Assembly: GCA_000156115.1 (NCBI GenBank)
Contig: DS995276.1
Location: 1,968,476 to 2,032,475, forward strand
Direction of reading: 5' to 3'
From: Rhodobacteraceae bacterium HTCC2083
GTDB lineage: Bacteria; Pseudomonadota; Alphaproteobacteria; Rhodobacterales; Rhodobacteraceae
Length of the DNA stretch: 64,000 nucleotides
Part shown: piece after piece, positions 1 to 9,218 of the stretch
Layout of the letters: every line of letters begins with the position of its first letter
Numbering within the stretch: position 1 is the stretch's first letter
The notes under the pieces: generated by a model
The model's database searches: none
What the model was told of the DNA's origin: nothing
Seen by the model: the letters and a program-made list of their open reading frames with translations, nothing else
Program-made: the position numbers and the translations under genes

Positions 1-789
1 GGGTGAGAATGGTCTGCTTTCGATCTTGGAAGAGCCATAGTTAATCGCATCAAGCTCGCTTACCACAGCGACGCCAACGCCATGTGATACCAATTCGCAT
101 GCCGCCGTGAATTGGCGCGTTTCCACCAAGCTTGTCAGAGGCACACTAGCGTCAAGAAACGCATTCGCGAGGCTTTTGAAAAATTCACTTTCGCGCCTAG
201 TGTGAATCAGTTTTTCATCCGCAAGATCAGCGGGTGTGATCTCTGAAGATGAACTCAGGCGATGCCCCGTCGGGAAGATACAGACAGTACGCACATGGAT
301 GTCTTTGCTCTCAACCGCTGAATGCCCTCGAAACCCGTCGGTGATACCGAAATCGAATTGCTCATCAATCATCCATTCCAAGATGCGTTCAGGGCGATCT
401 GGCTCGATTGTGATGCTAACGCCGGGTCGATCTTTGAGAAAATTTGCTACGACCTCAGGCAAGTGACTGGTCGCAAAGCCGGGTAAGCAAGCAATGCGAA
501 TGTGACCCGCTTTGCGCTGTGTAATACTTTGGCTCACCTCGCTGATCTGTTCCATGAGATCAAGCACGCGTTGAATGTCGGATTGCAAAAACCGCACTTC
601 TTGAGTGGGCACCAATTTGCCATCACGGCGATCAAAAAGCGAAAACCCCAAGGACTGCCCTAAGTCTGCAAGTAGGCGACTGACCGCAGGTTGACTGATT
701 CCTAATTCTTGCGCTGCACGTGTCACAGAACTGTATTGAGTCACTGCCATAAGGGCTTCGAACTGCCTCAATCGGAGTTTTTGCCGCAT
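1..789 (-). CDS. LysR-family transcriptional regulator (3' end cut by window edge)
   Basis: The reading frame is open from the ATG at 789 down to base 1, so the C-terminus lies outside the window; 263 codons are visible. The first 65 residues form a LysR winged helix-turn-helix (MRQKLRLRQFEALMAV, then VTRAAQELGISQPAVSRLLADL). The remainder reads as a periplasmic-binding-protein-like effector domain (GHIRIACLPGFATSHLPEVV). It is divergent from ugpB with a 178 bp gap that holds a LysR-type palindrome at 823-837, so it probably controls the ugp transporter and itself. The family call is firm; the regulated ligand is inference. Confidence 0.9.
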   Translation of the reverse strand, partial: MRQKLRLRQFEALMAVTQYSSVTRAAQELGISQPAVSRLLADLGQSLGFSLFDRRDGKLVPTQEVRFLQSDIQRVLDLMEQISEVSQSITQRKAGHIRIACLPGFATSHLPEVVANFLKDRPGVSITIEPDRPERILEWMIDEQFDFGITDGFRGHSAVESKDIHVRTVCIFPTGHRLSSSSEITPADLADEKLIHTRRESEFFKSLANAFLDASVPLTSLVETRQFTAACELVSHGVGVAVVSELDAINYGSSKIESRPFSP

Positions 790-822
790 GATTTATTGCC
801 CTTTGCTGAAAGTATGAAGTTT

Positions 823-837
823 ATAACGTTATGTTAT
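823..837. promoter_or_regulatory. LysR-type operator (ATAAC-N5-GTTAT)
   Basis: An inverted repeat ATAAC-N5-GTTAT, which satisfies the T-N11-A LysR box, lies in the divergent gap 34 bp from the regulator start and about 130 bp before ugpB. Its first ten bases, ATAACGTTAT, are also a perfect palindrome. The position fits autoregulation and activation of ugpB. Binding is inferred. Confidence 0.5.
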
Positions 838-967
838 ATTTTTTCAACATTTAGCGACCTTGCATTATGTAATCTGGCGTGTATCGTCTCGCGAATGACA
901 AGTGATGCAGTTCAATGAACCACGCATCCTAATCAAACCGCACCCACCGTGGTGCATGGGAGGAACT

Positions 968-2278
968 ATGAAAAAGTCACTTATCGGCGCTTTGGCCGTA
1001 TCCACGATGATGACGCCAATCGCTGCGTTTGCACAAACCGAGGTGCAGTTCTGGCACGCATTTACAGGTCGCCTTGGCGAGTTGGTGAAACAACAAGTCG
1101 CGGATTTCAACGCATCTCAGGGCGACTACACAATCGTAGAAAGCCACAAAGGCAACTATTCTGAGACATTGAATTCCGGTATCGCTGCATTCCGCGCAGG
1201 CGAGCAGCCGCATATCTTGATGGTATTCGAGGTCGGCACAGCTACAATGATGGCCGCCCCGGGCGCGACACGTCCTGTCTACGAAGTCATGGCGCAAAGT
1301 GGCGCGAAGTTTGATCCAGACGCTTATATCGGTGCGGTCAAAGGGTATTATACAACGACAGGCGGCGACATGCTGTCCTTGCCTTTCAACTCATCCACCC
1401 CTGTTCTTTGGGTGAACCGCGATGCGATGGAAGCAGCAGGCGTTGATCCAGATACGGACCTCTCAACATGGCAAAACGTCGGCGCAACATTGGATGCTTT
1501 GAAAGCTGGCGGTGAAGAATGCCCACTCGTTACCGCTTGGCAAAGCTGGATCCACCTTGAGAACTTCTCCGCCTATCACGATGTGCCGTTTGCCTCGAAA
1601 GACAACGGCTTTGCGGGCACTGACACAGAGTTGATGCTAAACGGTGCAGCACAGGTCGCGCACCTCACGGCAATGGGTGAGTGGGCTGCAGATGGAAAAT
1701 TCATCTACACAGGTCGTCGCAACGAGGGTGGCGCAAACTTCCGCGCGGGTGATTGTGCGCTCTTCACGGAAAGCTCTGCGGGTTACGCGGGTATCTCTTC
1801 CGAGGCTGAATTCAAGTTTGATGTACGCCCGCTCCCATACTGGGAAGGCGTCGGCAATTCGCCACAGAACACCATCATCGGTGGTGCATCTTTGTGGGTT
1901 ATGGAAGGCCATGAGGATGCGGAATATAAGGGTGTGGGCGAGTTCCTGAGCTTTTTGTCCTCATCCGACGTTCAAGCGGCATGGCACCAGAACACAGGCT
2001 ATCTACCGATCACTGCAGAAGCGGGTGAAGCCACTAAAATGGCAGGTTTTTATGAGCAAAACCCTGGCACAGACATCGCTGTGATTCAGATGACTGCGAA
2101 AGAGCCGACGGCAAATTCCAAAGGCTTGCGTCTCGGCTCCTTCGATCAGATCCGTGGGATCATCGACGAAGAGCTTGAGGGCATCTGGTCCGGTGACAAG
2201 ACCGCGCAAGAAGCGATGGACAGCGCGAAAGAGCGTGGCGATGCATTGCTACGTCGCTTTGAAGCTGCCAACCGCTAA
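968..2278 (+). CDS. ugpB: ABC transporter substrate-binding protein, glycerol-3-phosphate type (UgpB)
   Basis: Periplasmic solute-binding protein of 436 aa for a glycerol-3-phosphate or glycerophosphodiester importer. The ATG at 968 is chosen because GGGAGGA lies just upstream and the product then begins with a clean Sec signal peptide (MKKSLIGALAVS..., cleavage after AFA at about residue 22). The upstream extension to 902 lacks signal character. The mature start QTEVQFWHAFTGRLGE and the motif NRDAMEAAGVDPDTDLSTW resemble UgpB of E. coli. It is first in a ugpBAEC cluster. A GC hairpin follows it, which may raise its level over the permeases. Substrate is inferred from family and neighbours. 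Confidence 0.88.
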   Translation: MKKSLIGALAVSTMMTPIAAFAQTEVQFWHAFTGRLGELVKQQVADFNASQGDYTIVESHKGNYSETLNSGIAAFRAGEQPHILMVFEVGTATMMAAPGATRPVYEVMAQSGAKFDPDAYIGAVKGYYTTTGGDMLSLPFNSSTPVLWVNRDAMEAAGVDPDTDLSTWQNVGATLDALKAGGEECPLVTAWQSWIHLENFSAYHDVPFASKDNGFAGTDTELMLNGAAQVAHLTAMGEWAADGKFIYTGRRNEGGANFRAGDCALFTESSAGYAGISSEAEFKFDVRPLPYWEGVGNSPQNTIIGGASLWVMEGHEDAEYKGVGEFLSFLSSSDVQAAWHQNTGYLPITAEAGEATKMAGFYEQNPGTDIAVIQMTAKEPTANSKGLRLGSFDQIRGIIDEELEGIWSGDKTAQEAMDSAKERGDALLRRFEAANR

Positions 2279-2289
2279 ATACTTCTTAG

Positions 2290-2318
2290 AGCAGGCCCAA
2301 CATAACGGGCCTGCTTTT
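2290..2318 (+). terminator. Hairpin with T-run between ugpB and ugpA
   Basis: A 9 bp perfect stem (AGCAGGCCC / GGGCCTGCT) with an 8 nt loop, followed by TTTT, sits in the 62 bp ugpB-ugpA gap. It looks like a leaky terminator or a 3' stabiliser that keeps binding-protein mRNA in excess of permease mRNA, as is common in ABC importer operons. Confidence 0.7.
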
Positions 2319-2340
2319 CCAATCTAGAGGCCTCACATCA

Positions 2341-3222
2341 ATGGAAAAACGTGTCACGTTTCGCGGTTGGCTGTTGCCCTTTTTGTTGATCGCGCCTCAA
2401 GTCGTGATTTCGCTGGTGTTCTTCTTCTATCCTGCGGGTCAGGCGATATGGCAGTCGCTTTTCATTCCCGATCCGTTTGGCCTGTCGTCGCAATATGTCG
2501 GCATTGGCAACTTCGAATATCTCTTTGGCGATAGATTTTATCTTGCTGCGTTTGGCACCACCGCCGTCTTTTCCATTCTTGTCACGCTTTGTTCAATGAT
2601 CCCCGCGCTTTTCTTGGCTGTGGTTGCGGATCGCTTGATCAAAGGCTCTGGCGTCTACCGAACTTTGCTCATCTGGCCCTATGCCGTTGCACCAGCTGTC
2701 GCCGGCGTTTTGTGGCTCTTCATGTTCAACACGCGCGTTGGCGTGATCTCTTGGTACTTGGGTACGCTAGGGTACGACTGGAACCACGTTCTTAACGGTG
2801 GCGAAGCCATGGGTCTCGTCGTTGTCGCCTCTGCGTGGGGGCGTATCAGCTATAACTTCCTGTTTTTCTTTGCCGCATTGCAAGCGGTCCCGCGCTCTGT
2901 GATCGAAGCGGCAGCGATTGACGGCGCGCGTTTCTGGAGACGTTTCTGGACCATCGTTTTGCCGTTGCTCTCACCGACGACGTTCTTCTTGCTCGTTGTC
3001 AACATCGTCTATTCCTTCTTTGAAACCTTCGGTGTCATCCACACGATCACCGCAGGTGGTCCACAACAATCGACGACAATTCTGGTCTACAAAGTTTTCT
3101 CAGATGGCTTCGTCGGTCAAGACCTAGGGTCTTCGTCTGCACAGTCCGTTGTGTTGTTGTTTGTCGTCGGCGCGCTCACAATCATCCAGTTCAAATTCAT
3201 CGAGAAGCGAGTGCACTACTGA
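2341..3222 (+). CDS. ugpA: Glycerol-3-phosphate ABC transporter permease UgpA
   Basis: Inner-membrane permease of 293 aa, close to the usual 295. The N-terminus [14 protein letters not shown], the segment [18 protein letters not shown] and the phrase [13 protein letters not shown] match UgpA closely. The cytoplasmic EAA loop that docks on the ATPase is at about residues 187-207 ([14 protein letters not shown]). Six hydrophobic spans are apparent. Its TGA stop overlaps the next ATG by one base, which implies translational coupling with ugpE. Confidence 0.92.
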   Translation: MEKRVTFRGWLLPFLLIAPQVVISLVFFFYPAGQAIWQSLFIPDPFGLSSQYVGIGNFEYLFGDRFYLAAFGTTAVFSILVTLCSMIPALFLAVVADRLIKGSGVYRTLLIWPYAVAPAVAGVLWLFMFNTRVGVISWYLGTLGYDWNHVLNGGEAMGLVVVASAWGRISYNFLFFFAALQAVPRSVIEAAAIDGARFWRRFWTIVLPLLSPTTFFLLVVNIVYSFFETFGVIHTITAGGPQQSTTILVYKVFSDGFVGQDLGSSSAQSVVLLFVVGALTIIQFKFIEKRVHY

Positions 3223-4079
3223 TGGCTAGCGAACGACATGGCATGGTTGAAAAACGTGGCGCGGGGCTCTGGCTCAGCCATGTCATTATGATCCTTGGCG
3301 TTCTGGTGGTGTTCTTCCCGATTTGGCTAGCTTTTGTTGCTTCGACTGTAACGCAGCCCGAGATCGTGAAACCGCCTATGCCGCTGTGGCCCGGTGATCA
3401 GTTCATCGAAAACTACACCAAAGCGCTGTTTTCAGGGGTGAACGTCCCCGTTGGCACGATGCTGGTAAACAGCCTTGTCATGGCGATTGGTATCGCGGTC
3501 GGCAAAATCATCATCTCGCTGCTCTCTGCCTTCGCCATCGTCTACTTTCGCTTTCCCGGAAAGACCTTCTTCTTCTGGATGATCTTCCTGACGCTCATGC
3601 TCCCCGTCGAAGTGCGCATCGTGCCCACATACGAAGTCGTTGCTGGCTTTGGCATGCTCAACAGCTATTCCGGCTTGATCTTTCCGCTGATTGCCTCGGC
3701 CACCGCGACATTCCTGTTCCGGCAATTCTTCTTGACGATCCCTGACGAGCTGGCCGAAGCCGCGCGCGTTGATGGCGCGAGCCCGATGCGGTTCTTCTGG
3801 GATATCGTCGTTCCCATGAGCCGCACGAATGTAGCGGCCCTCTTTGTGATCCTGTTCATCTATGGCTGGAACCAGTACCTCTGGCCGCTGCTGATTACGA
3901 CGGACCCTGAAATGAATACGATTGTGATGGGCATCAAACAGATGTTCCCATCGGGCGATGATGTGGCGGAATGGCCTGTGATTATGGCCACCTCGATCCT
4001 TGCGATGATCCCGCCTGTGATCGTCGTGGTTGGCATGCAACGGCTGTTTATTCGCGGCCTTGTGGATAGCGAGAAATAG
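3222..4079 (+). CDS. ugpE: Glycerol-3-phosphate ABC transporter permease UgpE
   Basis: Second inner-membrane permease of the importer, 285 aa with about six membrane spans and an EAA loop near residue 176 ([17 protein letters not shown]). The ending [30 protein letters not shown] and the phrase [12 protein letters not shown] are typical of UgpE. The start overlaps the ugpA stop (TGATG). It pairs with UgpA to form the translocation pore. Confidence 0.92.
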   Translation: MASERHGMVEKRGAGLWLSHVIMILGVLVVFFPIWLAFVASTVTQPEIVKPPMPLWPGDQFIENYTKALFSGVNVPVGTMLVNSLVMAIGIAVGKIIISLLSAFAIVYFRFPGKTFFFWMIFLTLMLPVEVRIVPTYEVVAGFGMLNSYSGLIFPLIASATATFLFRQFFLTIPDELAEAARVDGASPMRFFWDIVVPMSRTNVAALFVILFIYGWNQYLWPLLITTDPEMNTIVMGIKQMFPSGDDVAEWPVIMATSILAMIPPVIVVVGMQRLFIRGLVDSEK

Positions 4080-4081
4080 AT

Positions 4082-5137
4082 ATGGCGACGGTTTCCTTAA
4101 ACGACATCAAGAAAAGTTTTGGCCCGACTGATGTGATCCACGGCATCACTACTGAGATTGCTGACGGCGAGTTCATCGTGATCGTCGGCCCCTCAGGCTG
4201 TGGTAAATCAACCTTGCTGCGCATGGTTGCGGGGCTTGAGACGGTCTCGGATGGCGAGGTGCAGATCGGTGGCGTGCGCGCCAATGAAAAAGAGCCGATG
4301 GACCGCGATATCGCGATGGTGTTCCAGAACTACGCGCTTTATCCGCATATGTCGGTGCGTCAGAACATGGGCTACGGTTTGAAAATCGCGGGCCTGCCCA
4401 AGGCTGAAATCAACGCCAAGGTCGTCGAGGCCGCAAAGCTTTTGCAACTTGAACTCTTGCTGGATCGCAAACCCAAGCAGCTTTCTGGTGGGCAACGTCA
4501 GCGGGTCGCGATGGGCCGTGCGATTGTACGTGAGCCAGCGGTTTTCCTATTTGATGAACCACTTTCGAACCTAGACGCGAAACTGCGTGTACAAATGCGC
4601 CTTGAGATCAGAGAATTACAGTCCAAGCTCGGCATCACCGCGCTCTACGTGACCCACGATCAAGTCGAAGCGATGACAATGGCAGATCGTATGATCGTGA
4701 TGAACGCAGGCGTGGCTGAGCAGATCGGCACGCCACTAGAGGTTTATGAGACCCCACGTACTTTGTTTGCAGCACAGTTCATTGGAAGCCCGTCGATGAA
4801 TATCATTGATGCAACAGTAAAGAACGGCCAAGTATATGTTGACGATCTTCCTGTCGCTGAGGCAAGCGGCCCCGATGGACCTGTGAAACTTGGGACGCGT
4901 CCAGAACATATGAACGTGGACGAGAATGGCCCCATTCGTGTCGCTATCAAAATGGCGGAACCGCTTGGAGCAAACACGCTCCTGCACGGTATTTTGATCA
5001 AAACAGCACAGAACTTTACTGTGAGCTTACAGGGTGTTCATCAATTGGCCGGCGGCAGCACTGAGATGAGGCTAAGCATCCAAAACGGCAAAGCACATAT
5101 TTTCGATCGTGAAACAGGGCTTCGCCGTAGTGCGTGA
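4082..5137 (+). CDS. ugpC: Glycerol-3-phosphate ABC transporter ATP-binding protein UgpC
   Basis: ATPase of 351 aa that powers the importer from the cytoplasm. Visible motifs are Walker [10 protein letters not shown] near residue 36, Q-loop [11 protein letters not shown], signature [14 protein letters not shown] near 134, Walker B VFLFDEP near 155 and switch His in VTHDQ near 191. A C-terminal TOBE-like regulatory region follows ([10 protein letters not shown]). It starts two bases after the ugpE stop, so it is the last gene of ugpBAEC. The MalK/UgpC group is certain; the exact sugar-phosphate rests on the neighbours. Confidence 0.92.
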   Translation: MATVSLNDIKKSFGPTDVIHGITTEIADGEFIVIVGPSGCGKSTLLRMVAGLETVSDGEVQIGGVRANEKEPMDRDIAMVFQNYALYPHMSVRQNMGYGLKIAGLPKAEINAKVVEAAKLLQLELLLDRKPKQLSGGQRQRVAMGRAIVREPAVFLFDEPLSNLDAKLRVQMRLEIRELQSKLGITALYVTHDQVEAMTMADRMIVMNAGVAEQIGTPLEVYETPRTLFAAQFIGSPSMNIIDATVKNGQVYVDDLPVAEASGPDGPVKLGTRPEHMNVDENGPIRVAIKMAEPLGANTLLHGILIKTAQNFTVSLQGVHQLAGGSTEMRLSIQNGKAHIFDRETGLRRSA

Positions 5138-5484
5138 ATAAAGGCTTAGGCCGAACTTCCAATGTCACCTCATCGATCTCAATATTTGTATCGCGCCAGA
5201 TCGGGTGCCCAAACCATCTCAGGATCGAACCAGTTCGACAACGTCCTGCGCCGCTTTAAGCTGTAATTGTAAGATGACCACTTCTTAGCCTTTTGCTTTG
5301 TGTGTGGGGAGGCAATTGCTCATTGCCATCAGCTATCACGCAGAATTCATATAGTGAATCACTCAGTCGGCTTGCGCAACAAGGCCTGTAAACAGCTTCC
5401 CATCGATTGCTTTCCCGAAGAACATCTATGGGACAGCGTGAAACCAACAGATCCAAGGGCGAGGGTCTGCTTTCGAACTTTTAT
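5138..5484. other. Intergenic stretch without recognisable gene
   Basis: About 350 bases between ugpC and the IS1182 relic. Short open frames on both strands show no family features, no good ribosome sites and no codon bias like the neighbours. I see no terminator hairpin after ugpC. The stretch may be debris from the IS insertion. Confidence 0.5.
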
Positions 5485-6399
5485 TTATTCTTGCGGCAGT
5501 GCAGCGAATGTGCGGTTTCCGCCAATTATGTGGAAAAACAACATGTTGTAGGTGCAGAAAGTGACAGTCTGAACGTCACGCAAGCGCCTTTCTTGTAAGG
5601 CTTTTTCCTTTTGTTGCGGTGCAGGAAAGATTTTGGCTAGTATGTGGAGATTTTGGGCGGTGGCGGCGAGCAGAAATTCGTCATTTGCGGCGCATGGAGC
5701 ACGTAGTCGGAGCCGTCCCAGCCCAAGGATGCGTTTGAGATGCGCGAAGAGCATTTCGACCTTCTTTCGCAACCGCATCGAGATCTCATACTGCTTGGTC
5801 TTGGCAATATCGCGGGCGACCTGCCGAGCGTCTTCATGTTCTTCGCGGGTGATTTTGCGCGCATCAGCTTTTGGGCAGCACTGACAGGTGTGTTTCAAAG
5901 CCTGATACTTGGCGATGCCTTTGCATATGGGTTTGCGGTTCGGGTCAGAATAATTGCGTCGGAACTGCTTGAGCATTTCACCTTCGGAGCAGATATACTG
6001 GTTGTTCTCAGATACCTATTCAAAGTAGGTGCAAGGCCATGTGCCGTCCGTTTGAGCTGCTTTATCCAGCATAGGAATGTGGAGTTTGATGTTGGTGTCC
6101 ACCAGCCACCCCAATATCGGCCCTGATCCAAAGGCACTATCCGCAATCAAACGCTCTGGATCAATCGATGGGCGGCCTGTGTGGCTGTAAAAGTCTGCGA
6201 GATACTGGTGGATGTCGTCCAGATCGACGAACTGATCAATTGAGCGCAGCAAGTGATCTTGGGGAACATGATCTTCCAGCGAGAACTCATAAAACAGCGC
6301 TGCTTGTGCTTCCTGTTTTGGCCCCATCGTCGCCGAATCCGCCAATCGATATGACAATTGAATCAGCGATTGGGCACCCGACCAAAGAAGATTTTTCAA
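5485..6399 (-). pseudogene. IS1182-like transposase, internally deleted and with an in-frame stop
   Basis: Reading from 6399 downward, the family N-terminus is clear (LFYEFSLEDHVPQDHLLRSIDQFVDL, then FYSHTGRPSIDPE). It jumps directly to the late segment ADSAFGSGPILGWLVD, so the central part of the transposase is missing in frame. A TAG at 6016-6018 then interrupts the same frame, after which the C-terminal part resumes (ARKITREEHEDARQVARDIAKTKQYEISMRLRKKVEMLFAHLKRILGLGRL). The likely original start is the ATG near 6327. The product cannot be active. I did not find clear terminal repeats. Confidence 0.85.
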
Positions 6400-6556
6400 C
6401 AGAATTCGCCCCTTTGGTAGAACATTGCGTTCTTACCTAACTGGTTTAAGCGCTTGGCGCTCAGATGTCCTTCGCATAATTTCTTTCAATTGTAAGTTCT
6501 TCCACTCTGCGGGCTTGACGGCAAAAACTGTATCAAATACCCCATGCATACTAAAC

Positions 6557-6631
6557 GCGGGCGTTGTGTAATGGTTAAGACCCCAGTTTTCCAAACTGGA
6601 GATGAGGGTTCGATTCCCTCCGCCCGCTCCA
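6557..6631 (+). tRNA. tRNA-Gly (anticodon UCC)
   Basis: A 75 nt cloverleaf. The acceptor stem GCGGGCG pairs with CGCCCGC, the anticodon stem CCAGT/ACTGG encloses loop TTTCCAA with anticodon TCC, and the T arm is GAGGG-TTCGATT-CCCTC. The 3' CCA is encoded. The D arm contains AATGGTTA, with one weak pair. It decodes GGA (and GGG) glycine codons. It lies between the IS1182 relic and an ABC exporter gene. Confidence 0.95.
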
Positions 6632-6729
6632 TCCTTTCCCTCCAGAATGAGTGGCGCGCGCATGTGCCGCGCTTGACCCAAGTGCTTAGGTGCATTTATT
6701 GCGACCCATCAGCGTTTTAAGGATTACTC

Positions 6730-8550
6730 ATGGCCTCCGACACCACGGCACCTGCCAGCCAAATTGCTCCCAATCTAATGGAAGCGGAACGCGCGAAGTC
6801 GAAAGAACTGTCCACCCTGCGCCGCCTCTGGCCGTTCCTGTCTCCCTACAAATCATTGGTGATTTTCGCGTCTTTGGCGCTGACCTTAACGGCGTTTGTG
6901 TCGCTTCTCATGCCTTTGGCTGTGCGCCGGGTCATCGACAATTTTGAAACTGCGGATGGTGGCCTGCTCGATCAGTATTTCGCGTCAGCTTTGGCGATTA
7001 CTGCCTTGCTCGCGCTGGGCACGGCGCTGCGCTACGCATTGGTCACGCGCTTGGGCGAGCGGGTGGTTGCAGATATTCGCAAGGCCGTGTTCGACCGCGT
7101 CATTGCCATGAGTCCCGAGTTTTATGAAAAGATCATGACAGGCGAAGTCCTGAGCCGAATTACCACAGATACAACGCTGATCCTGTCGGTGATCGGATCC
7201 TCGATCTCCGTCGCCTTGCGAAACGTGTTGATATTTATTGGCGGCTTGATCTTGATGCTCTTCACCTCCGCCAAACTCACAGGCCTTGTCTTGCTACTCG
7301 TCCCTGCTGTCATCGTGCCGATCTTGCTGATGGGGCGTCGTTTGCGCGTGCTGAGCCGCGAAAACCAGGACTGGATCGCGGCCTCCTCAGGCAATGCCTC
7401 GGAAACGCTAGGCTCTGTGCAAACCGTGCAGGCCTTCACGCACGAGGCCCAAAGCCAACATATGTTTGCAGACTTCACCGAGAAAAGTTTTGATGCTGCG
7501 CGCCGCCGCATCACGGTGCGTGCCTACTTGACGGCAATCGTGATCTGCTTGGTTTTCTCTGGCGTCGTTGGCGTCTTGTGGATTGGCGCGCGGGACGTGC
7601 GCGCAGATCTGATGAGCACGGGCGCGCTTGTTCAATTCGTGATCTACGCTGTGATGGTGGCGGGAGCCGTTGCCGCCCTTTCGGAAATTTGGAGTGAATT
7701 GCAGCGCGCTGCAGGTGCGACGGAGCGTTTGGTCGAGCTGCTGGATGCCGAAGACACCGTCAATGATCCCGATCAGCCTGTAGAATTGACCATACCCGTA
7801 AAGGGTGAAATCGCGTTTGAAAACGTGTCATTCCGCTATCCCACACGTCCAGACACGCCCGCACTGGAAGAGGTGAGCTTGGATATTGCATCGGGTGAAA
7901 CGATCGCATTTGTTGGACCTTCGGGGGCGGGAAAAACCACGATTATTCAGATGATTCAACGCTTCTATGATCCGCAATCTGGGGTGATCCGGCTCGACGG
8001 CGTACCTCTAACGGCGATGGATCGTGACAGGTTTCGCAAGCATATTTCACTAGTACCGCAGGATCCTGTGATTTTTGCCGCCTCCGCGCGCGAGAATATT
8101 CGTTTCGGTCGCCCAGACGCGAGCGATGCTGATGTCGAACAAGCGGCCAAGGCTGCTGCTGCGCATGACTTTATTTCCGCTCTGCCGGATGGCTATGACA
8201 GCTATGTGGGTGAACGCGGTGTGATGTTGTCGGGCGGTCAAAAGCAACGCGTCGCGATTGCGCGCGCGATTTTGCGTGACGCGCCTGTGCTGCTGTTGGA
8301 CGAGGCGACCAGCGCGCTTGATGCGGAAAGCGAACGCGCGGTGCAACTGGCTGTGGATGACTTGTCCCAAGGGCGCACTACTTTGATCGTTGCGCACCGC
8401 CTTGCGACCGTGAAGAAGGCTGATCGCATCGTCGTGCTTGAAGCAGGGCGTGTCGTCGCGACCGGAACCCATGACGCATTGGTCGCGCAGGACGGTCTTT
8501 ACGCGCGCCTCGCGCGGCTTCAGTTCACGGCAGGGTTTGAAGACGCCTAA
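6730..8550 (+). CDS. ABC exporter, fused permease and ATPase (MsbA/LmrA type)
   Basis: Half-transporter of 606 aa that probably works as a homodimer exporting lipids or hydrophobic compounds. Residues of about 30-310 form a six-span exporter membrane domain. The nucleotide-binding domain has Walker A GPSGAGKTT near 396, signature LSGGQKQRVAIARA near 500, Walker B VLLLDEATSALD near 520 and the H-loop in IVAHRLATVKKADRI. It has its own promoter region after the tRNA. The substrate cannot be read from the sequence; MsbA-like and multidrug roles are both possible. Confidence 0.9.
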   Translation: MASDTTAPASQIAPNLMEAERAKSKELSTLRRLWPFLSPYKSLVIFASLALTLTAFVSLLMPLAVRRVIDNFETADGGLLDQYFASALAITALLALGTALRYALVTRLGERVVADIRKAVFDRVIAMSPEFYEKIMTGEVLSRITTDTTLILSVIGSSISVALRNVLIFIGGLILMLFTSAKLTGLVLLLVPAVIVPILLMGRRLRVLSRENQDWIAASSGNASETLGSVQTVQAFTHEAQSQHMFADFTEKSFDAARRRITVRAYLTAIVICLVFSGVVGVLWIGARDVRADLMSTGALVQFVIYAVMVAGAVAALSEIWSELQRAAGATERLVELLDAEDTVNDPDQPVELTIPVKGEIAFENVSFRYPTRPDTPALEEVSLDIASGETIAFVGPSGAGKTTIIQMIQRFYDPQSGVIRLDGVPLTAMDRDRFRKHISLVPQDPVIFAASARENIRFGRPDASDADVEQAAKAAAAHDFISALPDGYDSYVGERGVMLSGGQKQRVAIARAILRDAPVLLLDEATSALDAESERAVQLAVDDLSQGRTTLIVAHRLATVKKADRIVVLEAGRVVATGTHDALVAQDGLYARLARLQFTAGFEDA

Positions 8551-8588
8551 ATTCCCCTCGCGTCCGACTTATCAAGGTGGGATATCAG

Positions 8589-9028
8589 ATGGGTTTTTGG
8601 AGCTTTGCGAAAAACGCTCGCGAGAAACTGTTTGGCGGTGGTGATGCTGAGCCAACAGTTGACGAACTGAAGAAAGGAGTTGCGGATTTGGTGCTGGAAG
8701 CTGAAGGTCTTGATCTTTGAGTGGACGGCGACAAAGTGCGCGTTGTAGGCGTTGGCACGGTCAGCCTGTCCATCCTGAGTAGATCATTCTTGCGGTCGGT
8801 AACGTGACAGGGGTTGGCGCAGTTGAAACCGATGAAGACGACGGTCCCGCACCTGTGTTCCTCACCGTTGAAAAAGGTGCCACGCTTTGGGCAGTTGCTG
8901 AAAAAGCGATAGGCAACGGATCAAAATACACAGAGATCTTCGAGCCAAACAAGTCAATGCTCAGCCACCCTGACAAGATCTATCGAGGTCAGGTTCTGCG
9001 CATCCCGCAGGAAGTCGTAGAAGCGTAA
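8589..9028 (+). pseudogene. BON-LysM peptidoglycan-binding protein, stop codon plus frameshift
   Basis: The ATG at 8589 starts MGFWSFAKNAREKLFGGG, the usual beginning of the roughly 150-residue Kbp/YgaU-type BON-LysM proteins. A TGA at 8718-8720 replaces the residue expected in GLDL-x-VDGDKVRV. The frame then shifts before 8785, where ILAVGNVTGVGAVE resumes the BON domain in another frame. An intact LysM domain runs to 9028 (FLTVEKGATLWAVAEK to LSHPDKIYRGQVLRIPQ). Two lesions in 440 bases argue for a real pseudogene rather than one sequencing error. A terminator follows. Confidence 0.82.
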
Positions 9029-9052
9029 GCTTACACGAGCTGAAACAGTTTG

Positions 9053-9081
9053 AAGGGGAGTGTTTGGCCGCCCCCTTTTTT
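9053..9081 (+). terminator. Rho-independent terminator after the BON-LysM gene
   Basis: AAGGGG pairs with CCCCTT across a 13 nt loop, and the distal arm runs into six T residues. It lies 25 bp after the stop of the LysM reading frame. Confidence 0.7.
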
Positions 9082-9218
9082 GTGAGATGGCCGATAATTC
9101 ATAGGTCTGGCGCAAAACTACCCTTGGGAATGCTTGCCTTTAGGGTGGCCTTTGCTCATCGTAGCACAAACGCGTGTAGATGCACGCGAAAGTGTTATGG
9201 TTCAGGGGAGGAGCAACC

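Noticed and set aside
3432-4040. Minus-strand open frame opposite ugpE
   Set aside because: Its composition is dominated by His, Arg and Asp, typical of an antisense shadow of a membrane protein.
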